Both the position numbers and the translations under genes were made by a program. DNA of 64,000 nt, from contig JBEGTJ010000003.1 in NCBI GenBank assembly GCA_041179465.1, positions 1 to 64,000 on the forward strand, written 5' to 3'. Source of the stretch: TMED14 sp041179465 (GTDB lineage: Bacteria; Bacteroidota; Bacteroidia; Flavobacteriales; Schleiferiaceae). This document shows, in pieces, positions 1 to 7,187 of this stretch. How positions within the stretch are numbered: position 1 is the first letter of the stretch; each line of letters opens with the position of its first letter. The notes beneath the pieces are model-generated. The model saw only the letters and a program-made list of their open reading frames with translations. It searched no databases and had not been told where the DNA came from.

Positions 1-825
1 GGGCGTGGGTTCGTTGGTGAACACGTCGAGGGCTGCGCCCGCCAGGTGGCCCTGGTCCAGCGCGTTGAGCAGGGCTTCCTCGTTGACCACGCCGCCTCGG
101 GCCGCGTTGACCAAAAACGCGCCCTTTTTCATTTGGGCGAGCTCGGCCGCTCCGAGTACCTCGGCTTTACCGGCAATGTGGATGCTCACGGCATCTGAAG
201 TGGCGAGCAAATCACTCATGCTGAGCATCGTGGCTGAAGTACTGAGCTTCTGGCCGTCGGCGAAGGTGACCTCAAAGCTGCCGTCGGTCACGAAGGGGTC
301 GTGGGCGACAACCTTCATTCCGAGTCCGTAGCCTTGGCGGGCGACGGCGCGGCCGATGCGGCCAAACCCGATGATTCCCAGGGTTTTTCCGCGCAGCTCA
401 AGGCCTTTTCCGTAGGCCTTTTTCAGGGCATCAAATTTTGCTTCGCCTTCGAGGGGCATCATGCGGTTGCTGTCGGGCAAGAAGCGCAAGAGTCCGCTCA
501 GGTGGGCAAACACCAGCTCGGCCACGCTCTCGGAGCTGGCTGCGGGCGTGTTGAATACGTTGATTCCCTTGCTCTTGGCGTAGTCGACGTCGATGTTGTC
601 CATTCCGACTCCGCCGCGGCCGATCATTTTGAGCCCGGGACAGGCGTCGATTAAGGCGGCGCGGGCCGTAGTAGCCGAGCGCACCAGCAGTACGTCGACC
701 TGTTCGGCATTCAGGAAGTCGGCGAGCTGCTCCTGAGCCACTTTGGTGGTGAGCACGGTATGGCCGGCGGCCTCGAGTTTGGCTTGGCCTGCGGGCGCGA
801 TGCCGTCGTTGGCGAGTACAATCAT
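1..825 (-). CDS. serA: D-3-phosphoglycerate dehydrogenase (partial, C-terminus off the left edge)
   Basis: The enzyme oxidises 3-phosphoglycerate to 3-phosphohydroxypyruvate with NAD+, the first step of serine synthesis. 275 codons are visible, read from the ATG at 825 to the window edge, so the end with the catalytic His is not seen. Visible landmarks are the GRGGVGMDNID substrate-domain motif, the Rossmann motif GIIGFGRIG and the catalytic-Arg segment NAARGGVVNEEAL. The gene begins 18 bases after the stop of serC, the next enzyme of the pathway, so the two are very likely co-transcribed. Whether a C-terminal ACT domain exists cannot be judged; many Bacteroidetes versions are short and lack it. 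Confidence 0.93.
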   Translation of the reverse strand, partial: MIVLANDGIAPAGQAKLEAAGHTVLTTKVAQEQLADFLNAEQVDVLLVRSATTARAALIDACPGLKMIGRGGVGMDNIDVDYAKSKGINVFNTPAASSESVAELVFAHLSGLLRFLPDSNRMMPLEGEAKFDALKKAYGKGLELRGKTLGIIGFGRIGRAVARQGYGLGMKVVAHDPFVTDGSFEVTFADGQKLSTSATMLSMSDLLATSDAVSIHIAGKAEVLGAAELAQMKKGAFLVNAARGGVVNEEALLNALDQGHLAGAALDVFTNEPTP

Positions 826-843
826 GGTAAACGGATTAAGCGA

Positions 844-1920
844 TTAGGCGCGGCGTTCGACTTCGCGCATGACTTCGACCAGGGCGTCGACGCTCGACTG
901 CTCCAGCGCGTTGTACATCGAGGCGCGGTAGCCTCCAACGCTGCGGTGTCCGGCCAGTCCGACCAGGCCGGCCTCTTTGGCCAAGGCGTCAAACAGGTCC
1001 TTGTGGGCCGCTTCGTCGCGCAGGAGGAAGCAGGCGTTCATGGGCGACCGGTCTTCGGCGGCGGCGGTTCCGGTAAAGAGCGGATTCCGGTCGATTTCGC
1101 CGTACAGGGCGGCGGCGCGGGCGTTGGCCCGGCGCTCCATTTCGGGAAGTCCGCCTTGGGCGTCCATCCAGCGAAGCGTCAGCAGGCTGACGTAGAGCGA
1201 AAAAACGGGCGGCGTGTTGTACATCGACTCGCCCTTGATGTGTACCGGGTAGTCAAACATCGTGGGAATCACGCGGCCCGACTTGCCGAGGATTTCGTTC
1301 CGCACTACGACCAGGGTGGCGCCGGCGGGACCGAGGTTTTTCTGGGCTCCGGCATAAATAAGGTCAAAGGCCGAGTAGTCCATTTCGCGGCTGAAGATGT
1401 CGGACGACATGTCGCAGACCGTCACGCTGCCGGACTTCGGGAAGGCCTTCATCTGCGTCCCAAAAATGGTGTTGTTGGAGGTGTAGTGCACGTAGTCCAG
1501 TCCGCTCGGAATCGCGAAATCCTTGGGAATGTAGCTGAAGTTGCGGTCCTTGCTCGAGGCCAACTCCACCGTCTGCCCGGGGGCGAGCTTCTCGGCTTCT
1601 TCGAGGGCCTTGGTTGCCCACGTTCCGGTGTTCAGGTAGCCGGCGCGTCCCTGGAGCGTCAGCAGGTTAAACGGAACCATGGCGAACTGGCTGCTGGCTC
1701 CGCCCTGAAGAAAGAGCACGGAATACGCGCTGCCAAGCCCCAAGGTTTGGAGTACCCGCTGCTGCGCTTCCTCCATCACGGCCACGACCTTCTTGTCGCG
1801 GTGGCTGATTTCGAGGAGCGAAAGCCCCATTCCTTCGAACTCGCGAACGGCGGCGGCGGCGCCTTCAAAAACTTCCGGAGCCAAAATGCACGGACCGGCG
1901 GTAAAGTTGTGCTTTTTCAT
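844..1920 (-). CDS. serC: phosphoserine aminotransferase
   Basis: This PLP enzyme transfers an amino group from glutamate to 3-phosphohydroxypyruvate, giving phosphoserine; it also serves PLP synthesis in many bacteria. At 358 residues it has the usual family length. The N-terminus carries the typical FTAGP segment, EISHRDK follows, and the PLP lysine sits in GAQKNLGPAG. The start is fixed by the ATG at 1920, five bases downstream of a TACCTTTG box. It lies upstream of serA in the same direction. An unrelated secreted-protein gene ends 24 bases before it, so the box probably starts a separate serC-serA transcript. Confidence 0.97.
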   Translation of the reverse strand: MKKHNFTAGPCILAPEVFEGAAAAVREFEGMGLSLLEISHRDKKVVAVMEEAQQRVLQTLGLGSAYSVLFLQGGASSQFAMVPFNLLTLQGRAGYLNTGTWATKALEEAEKLAPGQTVELASSKDRNFSYIPKDFAIPSGLDYVHYTSNNTIFGTQMKAFPKSGSVTVCDMSSDIFSREMDYSAFDLIYAGAQKNLGPAGATLVVVRNEILGKSGRVIPTMFDYPVHIKGESMYNTPPVFSLYVSLLTLRWMDAQGGLPEMERRANARAAALYGEIDRNPLFTGTAAAEDRSPMNACFLLRDEAAHKDLFDALAKEAGLVGLAGHRSVGGYRASMYNALEQSSVDALVEVMREVERRA

Positions 1921-1925
1921 AGGGA

Positions 1926-1933
1926 CAAAGGTA
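1926..1933 (-). promoter_or_regulatory. -7 promoter box (TACCTTTG) of serC
   Basis: The minus strand reads TACCTTTG, an exact match to the Bacteroidetes TAnnTTTG -7 element, five bases before the serC ATG. A TTG lies 17 bases further upstream (1951-1953). This position predicts a leaderless or nearly leaderless transcript. Confidence 0.7.
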
Positions 1934-1944
1934 GGGGGCTTAGG

Positions 1945-2691
1945 TTAGGGCAAGGTTTCGAGATGCCATTTTCCGTCGCGAAAAACCAGGCGATTTTGCA
2001 CGGCGGTGGGGCCGTAGTAGCGGTAGGCGCCTTTGGGGGCGTCGCGCACCGGAGCCACCTCGTCAATCAAAATCGCACCGGGCTTCTCGGGCCGAATGCC
2101 CGCGGTGGCGTTTGGGCCGTAGCGAAGTACCAGGCGCTCGGGCGGCTTGCGAAAGACTTCGTCGTTGAATTTTTTTACCGCAAACATGCGGGCGCCGAAC
2201 ACCAGCCGACTCCGGGTGGCGATCACGGGCTCAATGCCCTTTTCTTGAACGCCGTTCAGGTGCGGTTTGTACCAGAGGGCCAGGTAGGTGCTGCGCCGGC
2301 GGTAGCGCGTGTGCACCACCCGATAAATAATGGCTTCGGGCCACTGTCCTTCGGCGAGCGCGGACCAGGTCCATTCGCCGCGGCGCACCGGGCGTCCCAC
2401 CAGGCCGCGGTAGGCGTAGCTGCCGTCGTGCAGCGGGGCATTCAGGGTCACGAGCGCAAAGCTCTGGTCGGGGCTCTCGGTGCGCAGGGCGCTTTCGGGC
2501 AGCGCGGATTCGCCCTGGCGCAGCGCGTCCAGGGTACTCGCCGCAAGGCTGTCCAGGGCCGCCAACCGGGCGCCGTCGTTCAGGCTTCGGTCGCGGGTGA
2601 CCGCTACCAACCGCGCCCAATCCGCCGACTGGGCCCACGTACTCCCTGTTCCGGCGACCAGCGCGAGCAGAATCAGGGCGAAGCGCGTCAT
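1945..2691 (-). CDS. secreted protein of unknown function
   Basis: I do not recognise this 248-residue family. It starts with a clear signal peptide (hydrophobic core ALILLALVAG, cleavage expected after TWAQ near residue 21), so the product should be periplasmic or outer-membrane associated. The mature part is basic and rich in Arg, Tyr and Trp, with no transmembrane segment, lipobox or sorting domain that I can see. Its ATG shares one base with the ferredoxin stop codon (TAATG), so it is translated from the ferredoxin mRNA. The serC promoter lies just past its stop. The function remains unassigned. Confidence 0.8.
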   Translation of the reverse strand: MTRFALILLALVAGTGSTWAQSADWARLVAVTRDRSLNDGARLAALDSLAASTLDALRQGESALPESALRTESPDQSFALVTLNAPLHDGSYAYRGLVGRPVRRGEWTWSALAEGQWPEAIIYRVVHTRYRRRSTYLALWYKPHLNGVQEKGIEPVIATRSRLVFGARMFAVKKFNDEVFRKPPERLVLRYGPNATAGIRPEKPGAILIDEVAPVRDAPKGAYRYYGPTAVQNRLVFRDGKWHLETLP

Positions 2692-3041
2692 TAATCGAGG
2701 TGCAGAAACGACTTCTTGGATTCCAGCTCCTCACGCGACTCCACGTGGTCTTCGTCGGGCACGCAGCAGTCCACCGGGCATACCTCGGCGCACTGCGGGG
2801 TTTCGTGAAAGCCGACGCACTCCGTGCACTTGTCGGTCACAATGTAGTAGTAGTCGAAGCTCACGGGCTCCTGGGCGGCGCCGGCCTCGGTGCGGAGTCC
2901 GCTTTTGCTCAACAAACTGCCTTGAAGCTTCGTGCCGTCGGCAAACCGCCACTCCATGCCGCCTTCGTAGATCGCGTTGTTGGGGCATTCGGGCTCGCAG
3001 GCGCCGCAGTTAATGCACTCGTCGGTAATCTTAATGGCCAT
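2691..3041 (-). CDS. 4Fe-4S dicluster ferredoxin
   Basis: This 116-residue electron carrier has two cluster-binding motifs: CINCGACEPECP near the N-terminus and, in the second half, CTECVG followed by CAEVCPVDCC. The layout, with an insertion between the motifs and an acidic tail, is that of the bacterial 2[4Fe-4S] ferredoxin (YfhL/Alvin-type) family. It is the first gene of the leftward unit, read from a box at 3066-3073, and is divergent from an acyl-CoA reductase gene. From memory this pairing, together with serC-serA, recurs in Flavobacteriia; the redox partner is not shown by the sequence. Confidence 0.93.
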   Translation of the reverse strand: MAIKITDECINCGACEPECPNNAIYEGGMEWRFADGTKLQGSLLSKSGLRTEAGAAQEPVSFDYYYIVTDKCTECVGFHETPQCAEVCPVDCCVPDEDHVESREELESKKSFLHLD

Positions 3042-3051
3042 CGTTGAAGCG

Positions 3052-3059
3052 TACTTTTG
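3052..3059 (+). promoter_or_regulatory. -7 promoter box (TACTTTTG) of the acyl-CoA reductase gene
   Basis: TACTTTTG matches the TAnnTTTG consensus. It lies inside the upstream in-frame extension of the reductase frame, so the true start must be the downstream ATG at 3092, leaving a leader of about 30 bases. Confidence 0.6.
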
Positions 3060-3065
3060 TGGCCC

Positions 3066-3073
3066 TAAAGATA
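3066..3073 (-). promoter_or_regulatory. -7 promoter box (TATCTTTA) of the ferredoxin gene
   Basis: The minus strand reads TATCTTTA, one change from TAnnTTTG, 24 bases before the ferredoxin ATG. It faces the plus-strand box at 3052-3059, so the two transcripts would overlap at their 5' ends. Confidence 0.45.
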
Positions 3074-3091
3074 CGCCCTTTTTTGCGGTTC

Positions 3092-4087
3092 ATGCTCGAT
3101 TCAGCCCCCCTTGACGCTCGTTTTTTGGTCCTTGCGGATCTCGCTGAAGACCTGCGTCAGCTCGCGGGCGATTCCGACCTTTTGGCGCAGGTTTCGGCGC
3201 GGAATCCGTGGTTTACCCCCGAATTTTCGGCCGACGCCCTTTGCGCTTGGGCCGAGGCGCTACGGCCGGAATCGCTGCGCGCCTGGCGGACCCGCTGGCC
3301 TGAATGGGGGGTAGCCCCGAGCACCCTCGGCATTGTGGGGGCCGGAAACCTTCCCTTGGTGGCCCTGCACGACGTGATGTGCGGCTACCTCGCGGGGCAC
3401 CGCGTGCGCTTCAAGCCCGCGTCGGAGGATTCGCTGCTCACTACCGCGGTGCTGAATCGGTTGCGGCAGCGCGACCCTTCGGCCGACCTCGAGGTGGTGG
3501 AACGGCTCAACGGCGTGGAGGCGTTAATTGCCACCGGAGGCGACCAAGCCGTCGCCCATTTCGATCAGTACTTTGCGACGGTTCCGCGCATTTTGCGCGG
3601 CGCGCGCACTTCCGCGGCAGCGGTTCCGGCCAACGCCACCGATCTAGAGCTCGATGCCCTCTCTGACGACCTCTTCCGCTACTTCGGCCGAGGCTGCCGC
3701 AGCGTTACCCACCTTGCGCTGGAGCGAGGATTGGACGTGCAGCGCCTCTTTGCCTCGTGGATGAAGTGGAGCCGGATTGCCGAGCACGCCCGCTACGGTT
3801 CGAACTACGACTACCACCGAGCGTTGTTCATGCTCAACCGCGAGCCCTTCCTCGAAAACAATTGGGTGGTGCTGCGCGAGCACGAAAGCCTGAAGCCGCC
3901 CCTTTCGGTGGTCCACGTCACCTGGCACCCGAGTGCGGCTGCCGCAGAATCGTGGCTGGACGCCCAATCGGACCAGCTTCAAACGGTGGTGGGCCGTGGG
4001 CGGACGCCCTTTGGCCAAAGCCAGTTCCCCGCGCTGTGGGACTACGCAGACGGCGTGGATACGCCGGCGTTTTTAGTCGGGTTTTGA
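3092..4087 (+). CDS. acyl-CoA reductase, LuxC-like
   Basis: This 331-residue protein resembles the LuxC/acyl-CoA reductase family in its short Bacteroidetes form (LuxC itself is about 480 residues). LuxC enzymes reduce acyl-CoA or acyl-enzyme thioesters to aldehydes with NADPH. The segment GIVGAGNLPLVALHDVMCG, a Gly-rich nucleotide loop followed by His and Cys, is the main support. The open frame extends upstream to 3044, but a TAnnTTTG box lies at 3052-3059, inside that extension, so the ATG at 3092 is chosen. Its stop is 10 bases from the convergent lipoprotein stop. The substrate is not known. Confidence 0.8.
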   Translation: MLDSAPLDARFLVLADLAEDLRQLAGDSDLLAQVSARNPWFTPEFSADALCAWAEALRPESLRAWRTRWPEWGVAPSTLGIVGAGNLPLVALHDVMCGYLAGHRVRFKPASEDSLLTTAVLNRLRQRDPSADLEVVERLNGVEALIATGGDQAVAHFDQYFATVPRILRGARTSAAAVPANATDLELDALSDDLFRYFGRGCRSVTHLALERGLDVQRLFASWMKWSRIAEHARYGSNYDYHRALFMLNREPFLENNWVVLREHESLKPPLSVVHVTWHPSAAAAESWLDAQSDQLQTVVGRGRTPFGQSQFPALWDYADGVDTPAFLVGF

Positions 4088-4097
4088 AAACAGTCGT

Positions 4098-5573
4098 TTA
4101 CCACGTTTCCAGCGCGCCGGCGTCGGCGGGCTGCGGTCGGGCATTCCCCAAGGCGTCGGCGGGAACTTGGCTGGTAGCGCCCGGCCAGCCGATGCCCAAG
4201 GCGGCCGACCCCAGTTTTAAGCGGTAGTCGTACGTGCCTGCCGATTCAAAAAGGGCCGGAGCATTGAACACGCAGCCGCCAAAGCGCTGCGGGTCGGTGA
4301 CGTCGTAGAGGGCTGGGCTCGGAAAGCGGTTGAGCTTGATCAGCGAACCTTCAAAGCGGTAGTTGAATGCCGCCTGCGGGCCGTAACCAAAGCCGACTTC
4401 GGATTCTTGGCTTCCGTCGACGACGGAGTTCCGCACGTCGGCCTGGAGCAGGCTGCGGTATCGGTAGTTCCCGGTTCCGTCGTCGTACCGGTTGAACAGC
4501 CCCAAGGAGGGGGTCGATCGGGCGCCGGGGAATGCGTTGGCCAACGTGCAGTGGTCGACCTCGAGCCGTCCGCCCAGCACGTACACGTTGTACAGCCCAG
4601 AATTGCTCACGACGCTGTTCTCGAGGCGGACGCGGCCAAATCCGCTGTACACGGCGGCTCGGCTAAAGTCGGTGATTCGGCTGCGCCGCACGATGAGGTT
4701 GTGGGGTTCGCCGTCGGCCACGCTGTCGCAGCGGATGCCCAGGCTGCCGTTGCGTATCCAGGCGTTTTGGATTTCGGCCCGGGCGCCGCGCTGAATAAAA
4801 ATTCCGCCCAAAAGTCCGCCCCACTGGCCGGCGATGTGCCGGTAAAACGGCTCCAAGCGGTCGCCCTCGAGCACGACCGGATCCTCGAACGAACCGGCGT
4901 TGGCCGGATCAATGCGGAGCGTGCCTCCCGATGCCACCCAGAGCCCCGATCCTTGGTGGAAGTGCACGCGCGCCCCGGCGGCAATCGTCAGGGTAGCTCC
5001 GCTGTCGACCACCGCGTAGCCATATACCACGTGGGGCTTGTCGTCGCTCCACACCTCTTGAGCGCCAAGCACCACGTAGGGAATGAGCAGGTCGGCAAAG
5101 GGCTCGGGCTGGTCGATGGTGAGCACGCGGTTCGGGTAGTGAAAGTGGGCGTCCCAGGCGAGCGCCACCAGGTGGATGTTTTGGCGGTAGCTGCCTTGCT
5201 CTACGAGCAGCGAATCCTCCCACAGCATTTCGCCGTCGCCCCGAGGAGCGGTGGTTTCGACGAAAATCCAAATGCTGTCGCCGGCGGGAATCACGACGTC
5301 CTGGAGGTCGGGGCCGGCTTGGCCGTTGGCGTTGAAGCGGAACGGGGATTCCGCCCCCCGGCCCAAGCGAACCCGGCTGAGGTTGACGTCGTAGGCGCTG
5401 GGGTTGACCAAGCGCACGCTGCGGGTGGAACTGCCCACCGTCGCAAAGACCGTGTCGAGGTAGACCGTGTCTTGGCTGCGCGTCAAGGCCACGGGCTGCG
5501 GAGCAAACCGGTATTCGGGCCGGCAGGCGGCCAGTGCCGACAAGGCGATCAAAAGGGCGAGCAGGCGCTGCAT
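4098..5573 (-). CDS. surface lipoprotein with predicted right-handed beta-helix
   Basis: The 491-residue product begins with a lipoprotein signal peptide whose lipobox LAAC ends at Cys17, so it should be lipid-anchored in the envelope. Residues of about 30-140 look like an immunoglobulin-like anchor domain (SVRLVNPSAYDVNLSRVRLG). From about 150 to 450 there are repeated short strands with Asn/Ser/Asp turns (AEIQNAWIRNGSLGI, RRSRITDFSRAAVY, LENSVVSNSGLYNVYV), typical of parallel beta-helix (Pbl/NosD-like) folds. Such proteins often bind or cut polysaccharide, but no catalytic residues can be named. It is transcribed alone, with a GACCTTTG box 8 bases before its ATG. Confidence 0.85.
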   Translation of the reverse strand: MQRLLALLIALSALAACRPEYRFAPQPVALTRSQDTVYLDTVFATVGSSTRSVRLVNPSAYDVNLSRVRLGRGAESPFRFNANGQAGPDLQDVVIPAGDSIWIFVETTAPRGDGEMLWEDSLLVEQGSYRQNIHLVALAWDAHFHYPNRVLTIDQPEPFADLLIPYVVLGAQEVWSDDKPHVVYGYAVVDSGATLTIAAGARVHFHQGSGLWVASGGTLRIDPANAGSFEDPVVLEGDRLEPFYRHIAGQWGGLLGGIFIQRGARAEIQNAWIRNGSLGIRCDSVADGEPHNLIVRRSRITDFSRAAVYSGFGRVRLENSVVSNSGLYNVYVLGGRLEVDHCTLANAFPGARSTPSLGLFNRYDDGTGNYRYRSLLQADVRNSVVDGSQESEVGFGYGPQAAFNYRFEGSLIKLNRFPSPALYDVTDPQRFGGCVFNAPALFESAGTYDYRLKLGSAALGIGWPGATSQVPADALGNARPQPADAGALETW

Positions 5574-5581
5574 GTCAACGG

Positions 5582-5589
5582 CAAAGGTC
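5582..5589 (-). promoter_or_regulatory. -7 promoter box (GACCTTTG) of the beta-helix lipoprotein gene
   Basis: The minus strand reads GACCTTTG, differing from TAnnTTTG at the first base, 8 bases before the ATG at 5573. Confidence 0.4.
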
Positions 5590-5673
5590 GCAATCCGCGG
5601 GCATGCCTGGGGCGGTTGGGCAGGGAGCTTTGCAATAAATCACAAGCATCTAACTCGAGTGCGGAGAATTTCG

Positions 5674-5681
5674 TACATTTG
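5674..5681 (+). promoter_or_regulatory. -7 promoter box (TACATTTG) of rpmE2
   Basis: TACATTTG is an exact TAnnTTTG match 53 bases upstream of the L31 ATG, giving the longest leader in the window. I see no obvious hairpin or L31-binding structure in the leader by eye. Confidence 0.6.
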
Positions 5682-5734
5682 CCGTCCGCAAAAAATGGGG
5701 ATCGGGCCAAAACTCGATCTAAAACAACAAAGCG

Positions 5735-5986
5735 ATGAAAGAAAATCTGCACCCCACCAACTACCGCGTGTGCGCCTTCAAAGACATGGGCACCGGCGAC
5801 GTAACCCTTATTCGCAGCTGCGCGAACGCCAAAGAAACCCTCGAGGTCGACGGCGTAGAATACCCCCTCGTGAAGATGGAAGTGTCGAGCTACTCGCACC
5901 CCTTCTACACGGGCAAGCAGAAGCTTCTCGATACGGCGGGACGTGTGGACAAGTTCCGCAACCGCTACGCGAAATTCTCGAAGTAA
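5735..5986 (+). CDS. rpmE2: 50S ribosomal protein L31, type B
   Basis: This 83-residue protein bridges the large and small ribosomal subunits. It has the type B pattern: HPTNYRVCAFKDM, TRSCAN-like RSCANAKET, and the conserved HPFYTGKQKLLDTAGRVDKF near the C-terminus. Type B paralogues lack the CxxC zinc ribbon and usually work when zinc is scarce, but in many Bacteroidetes this is the only L31. The gene has its own promoter box 53 bases upstream. A second box follows its stop directly and serves the next gene. Confidence 0.96.
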   Translation: MKENLHPTNYRVCAFKDMGTGDVTLIRSCANAKETLEVDGVEYPLVKMEVSSYSHPFYTGKQKLLDTAGRVDKFRNRYAKFSK

Positions 5987-5991
5987 GCCGC

Positions 5992-5999
5992 TACCTTCG
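5992..5999 (+). promoter_or_regulatory. -7 promoter box (TACCTTCG) of the GlmU-like gene
   Basis: TACCTTCG, one mismatch to TAnnTTTG, ends five bases before the ATG at 6005. It argues for that ATG over the GTG at 5999, which lies partly inside the box. Confidence 0.55.
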
Positions 6000-6004
6000 T
6001 GGGG

Positions 6005-7180
6005 ATGCACTACATCTTCCACGACCGCGGCGAGCACGAGACGCTCAAGCCCCTTACTTGGACCCGGCCTGTGGCCGACCTGCGCGTGGGTATCACTACC
6101 CTACGCGAAAAATGGTCGCTCCGCAGCCCGGGTTCCTCGTTTTCGTACCGTTCGCAGCCCTATTTGGGTGCCCGCTTTGATTTAGTCCAGCCCGAGGGCG
6201 ACGCGGTGCGCCACGTGCGCGGGGCGGCCCTAGCAACCCCGGCCCTTGTGGCAGCCGTTCAGGCGCTCAAACCCGGCCAATCGCTCGTCGACGCCCGCGG
6301 AGAGTGGCTGGCGAGCTGCGGGTCTGAGGCTCCCGAAACGCAGGTTTTTTCAGACCCCGTGCGGCTGATTCGCCGGCCCTTCGACGTGTTTGCGGCCAAC
6401 GCCGAGGCGATCGAGGCCGATTTTGACTTGATGACGGCGGGACGCCGCTCCGCGGCGATCAGCAGCACCAACACCTTCATCGGCGACCGAATTTTTGCCG
6501 AAGAGGGCGCAGCCGTGGAGGCCAGCGTGCTCAACAGCCGGACCGGCGCGATTTACCTGGCGGCGGGCAGCGAAATCATGGAAGGCAGCCTCGTGCGCGG
6601 CGCCCTCGCGCTGGGGGAGGGGTCGCAACTCAAGCTGGGGTCCAAAATCTACGGCGCCACGACCATTGGCCCCGGAAGCAAAGTTGGAGGCGAGGTGAAC
6701 AACGCGGTGCTCTGGGGCAACAGCAACAAGGGCCACGACGGATTTTTGGGCAACGCCGTGCTGGGCGAGTGGTGCAACTTGGGCGCCGACACCAACAACT
6801 CCAACCTCAAGAACGACTACAGCGAGGTCAAGCTGTGGAGCTACCCGAGCGGCCGGTTTGAGCCCACCGGCCTTCAGTTCTGCGGGCTGGTGATGGGCGA
6901 CCACAGCAAGGCGGGCATCAACAGCATGTTCAACACCGGGACCGTGGTGGGCGTGGCCTGCAACGTCTTTGGCGCGGGGTTCCCGCGCAACTTCATTCCC
7001 GACTTCACCTGGGGCGGACCCCAAGGCATGACCGAGTACCGACTCGACAAGGCCCTGGCCACCGCCGAGCGGGTGCTGGCCCGACGAAACCTGCCCTTGG
7101 ACGCGGGAACAACCGACATTTTGTCCGAAATTTTTGCGCAAACGGCGCCCCTGCGCGGTGGCACGGCCATTGCCCCTTAG
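6005..7180 (+). CDS. GlmU-like sugar nucleotidyltransferase / acetyltransferase (Bacteroidetes type)
   Basis: The 391-residue product matches, by recollection, the Bacteroidetes-specific GlmU-family protein proposed to make UDP-N-acetylglucosamine in place of classical GlmU. An N-terminal divergent nucleotidyltransferase part (about 1-150, with LKPLTWTRPVADLRVGI) precedes a left-handed beta-helix of hexapeptide turns (about 170-340, for example GSKIYGATTIGPGSKVGGEV and FNTGTVVGVACNVFGAG). The ATG at 6005 is preferred over GTG 5999 because of the promoter box. Lon starts 7 bases after its stop. The precise activity is inferred from family, not from catalytic residues I could verify. Confidence 0.82.
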   Translation: MHYIFHDRGEHETLKPLTWTRPVADLRVGITTLREKWSLRSPGSSFSYRSQPYLGARFDLVQPEGDAVRHVRGAALATPALVAAVQALKPGQSLVDARGEWLASCGSEAPETQVFSDPVRLIRRPFDVFAANAEAIEADFDLMTAGRRSAAISSTNTFIGDRIFAEEGAAVEASVLNSRTGAIYLAAGSEIMEGSLVRGALALGEGSQLKLGSKIYGATTIGPGSKVGGEVNNAVLWGNSNKGHDGFLGNAVLGEWCNLGADTNNSNLKNDYSEVKLWSYPSGRFEPTGLQFCGLVMGDHSKAGINSMFNTGTVVGVACNVFGAGFPRNFIPDFTWGGPQGMTEYRLDKALATAERVLARRNLPLDAGTTDILSEIFAQTAPLRGGTAIAP

Positions 7181-7187
7181 TCGGCCC

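Noticed and set aside
760..2694. Long plus-strand open frame (644 codons) opposite serC and the secreted-protein gene
   Set aside because: It is antisense to well-supported genes; in G+C-rich DNA the third-position bias keeps the opposite strand open. The translation has no recognisable motifs.
3044..3091. Upstream extension of the acyl-CoA reductase frame (MKRTF...)
   Set aside because: A TAnnTTTG box lies inside it at 3052-3059, so this start would be upstream of the promoter.
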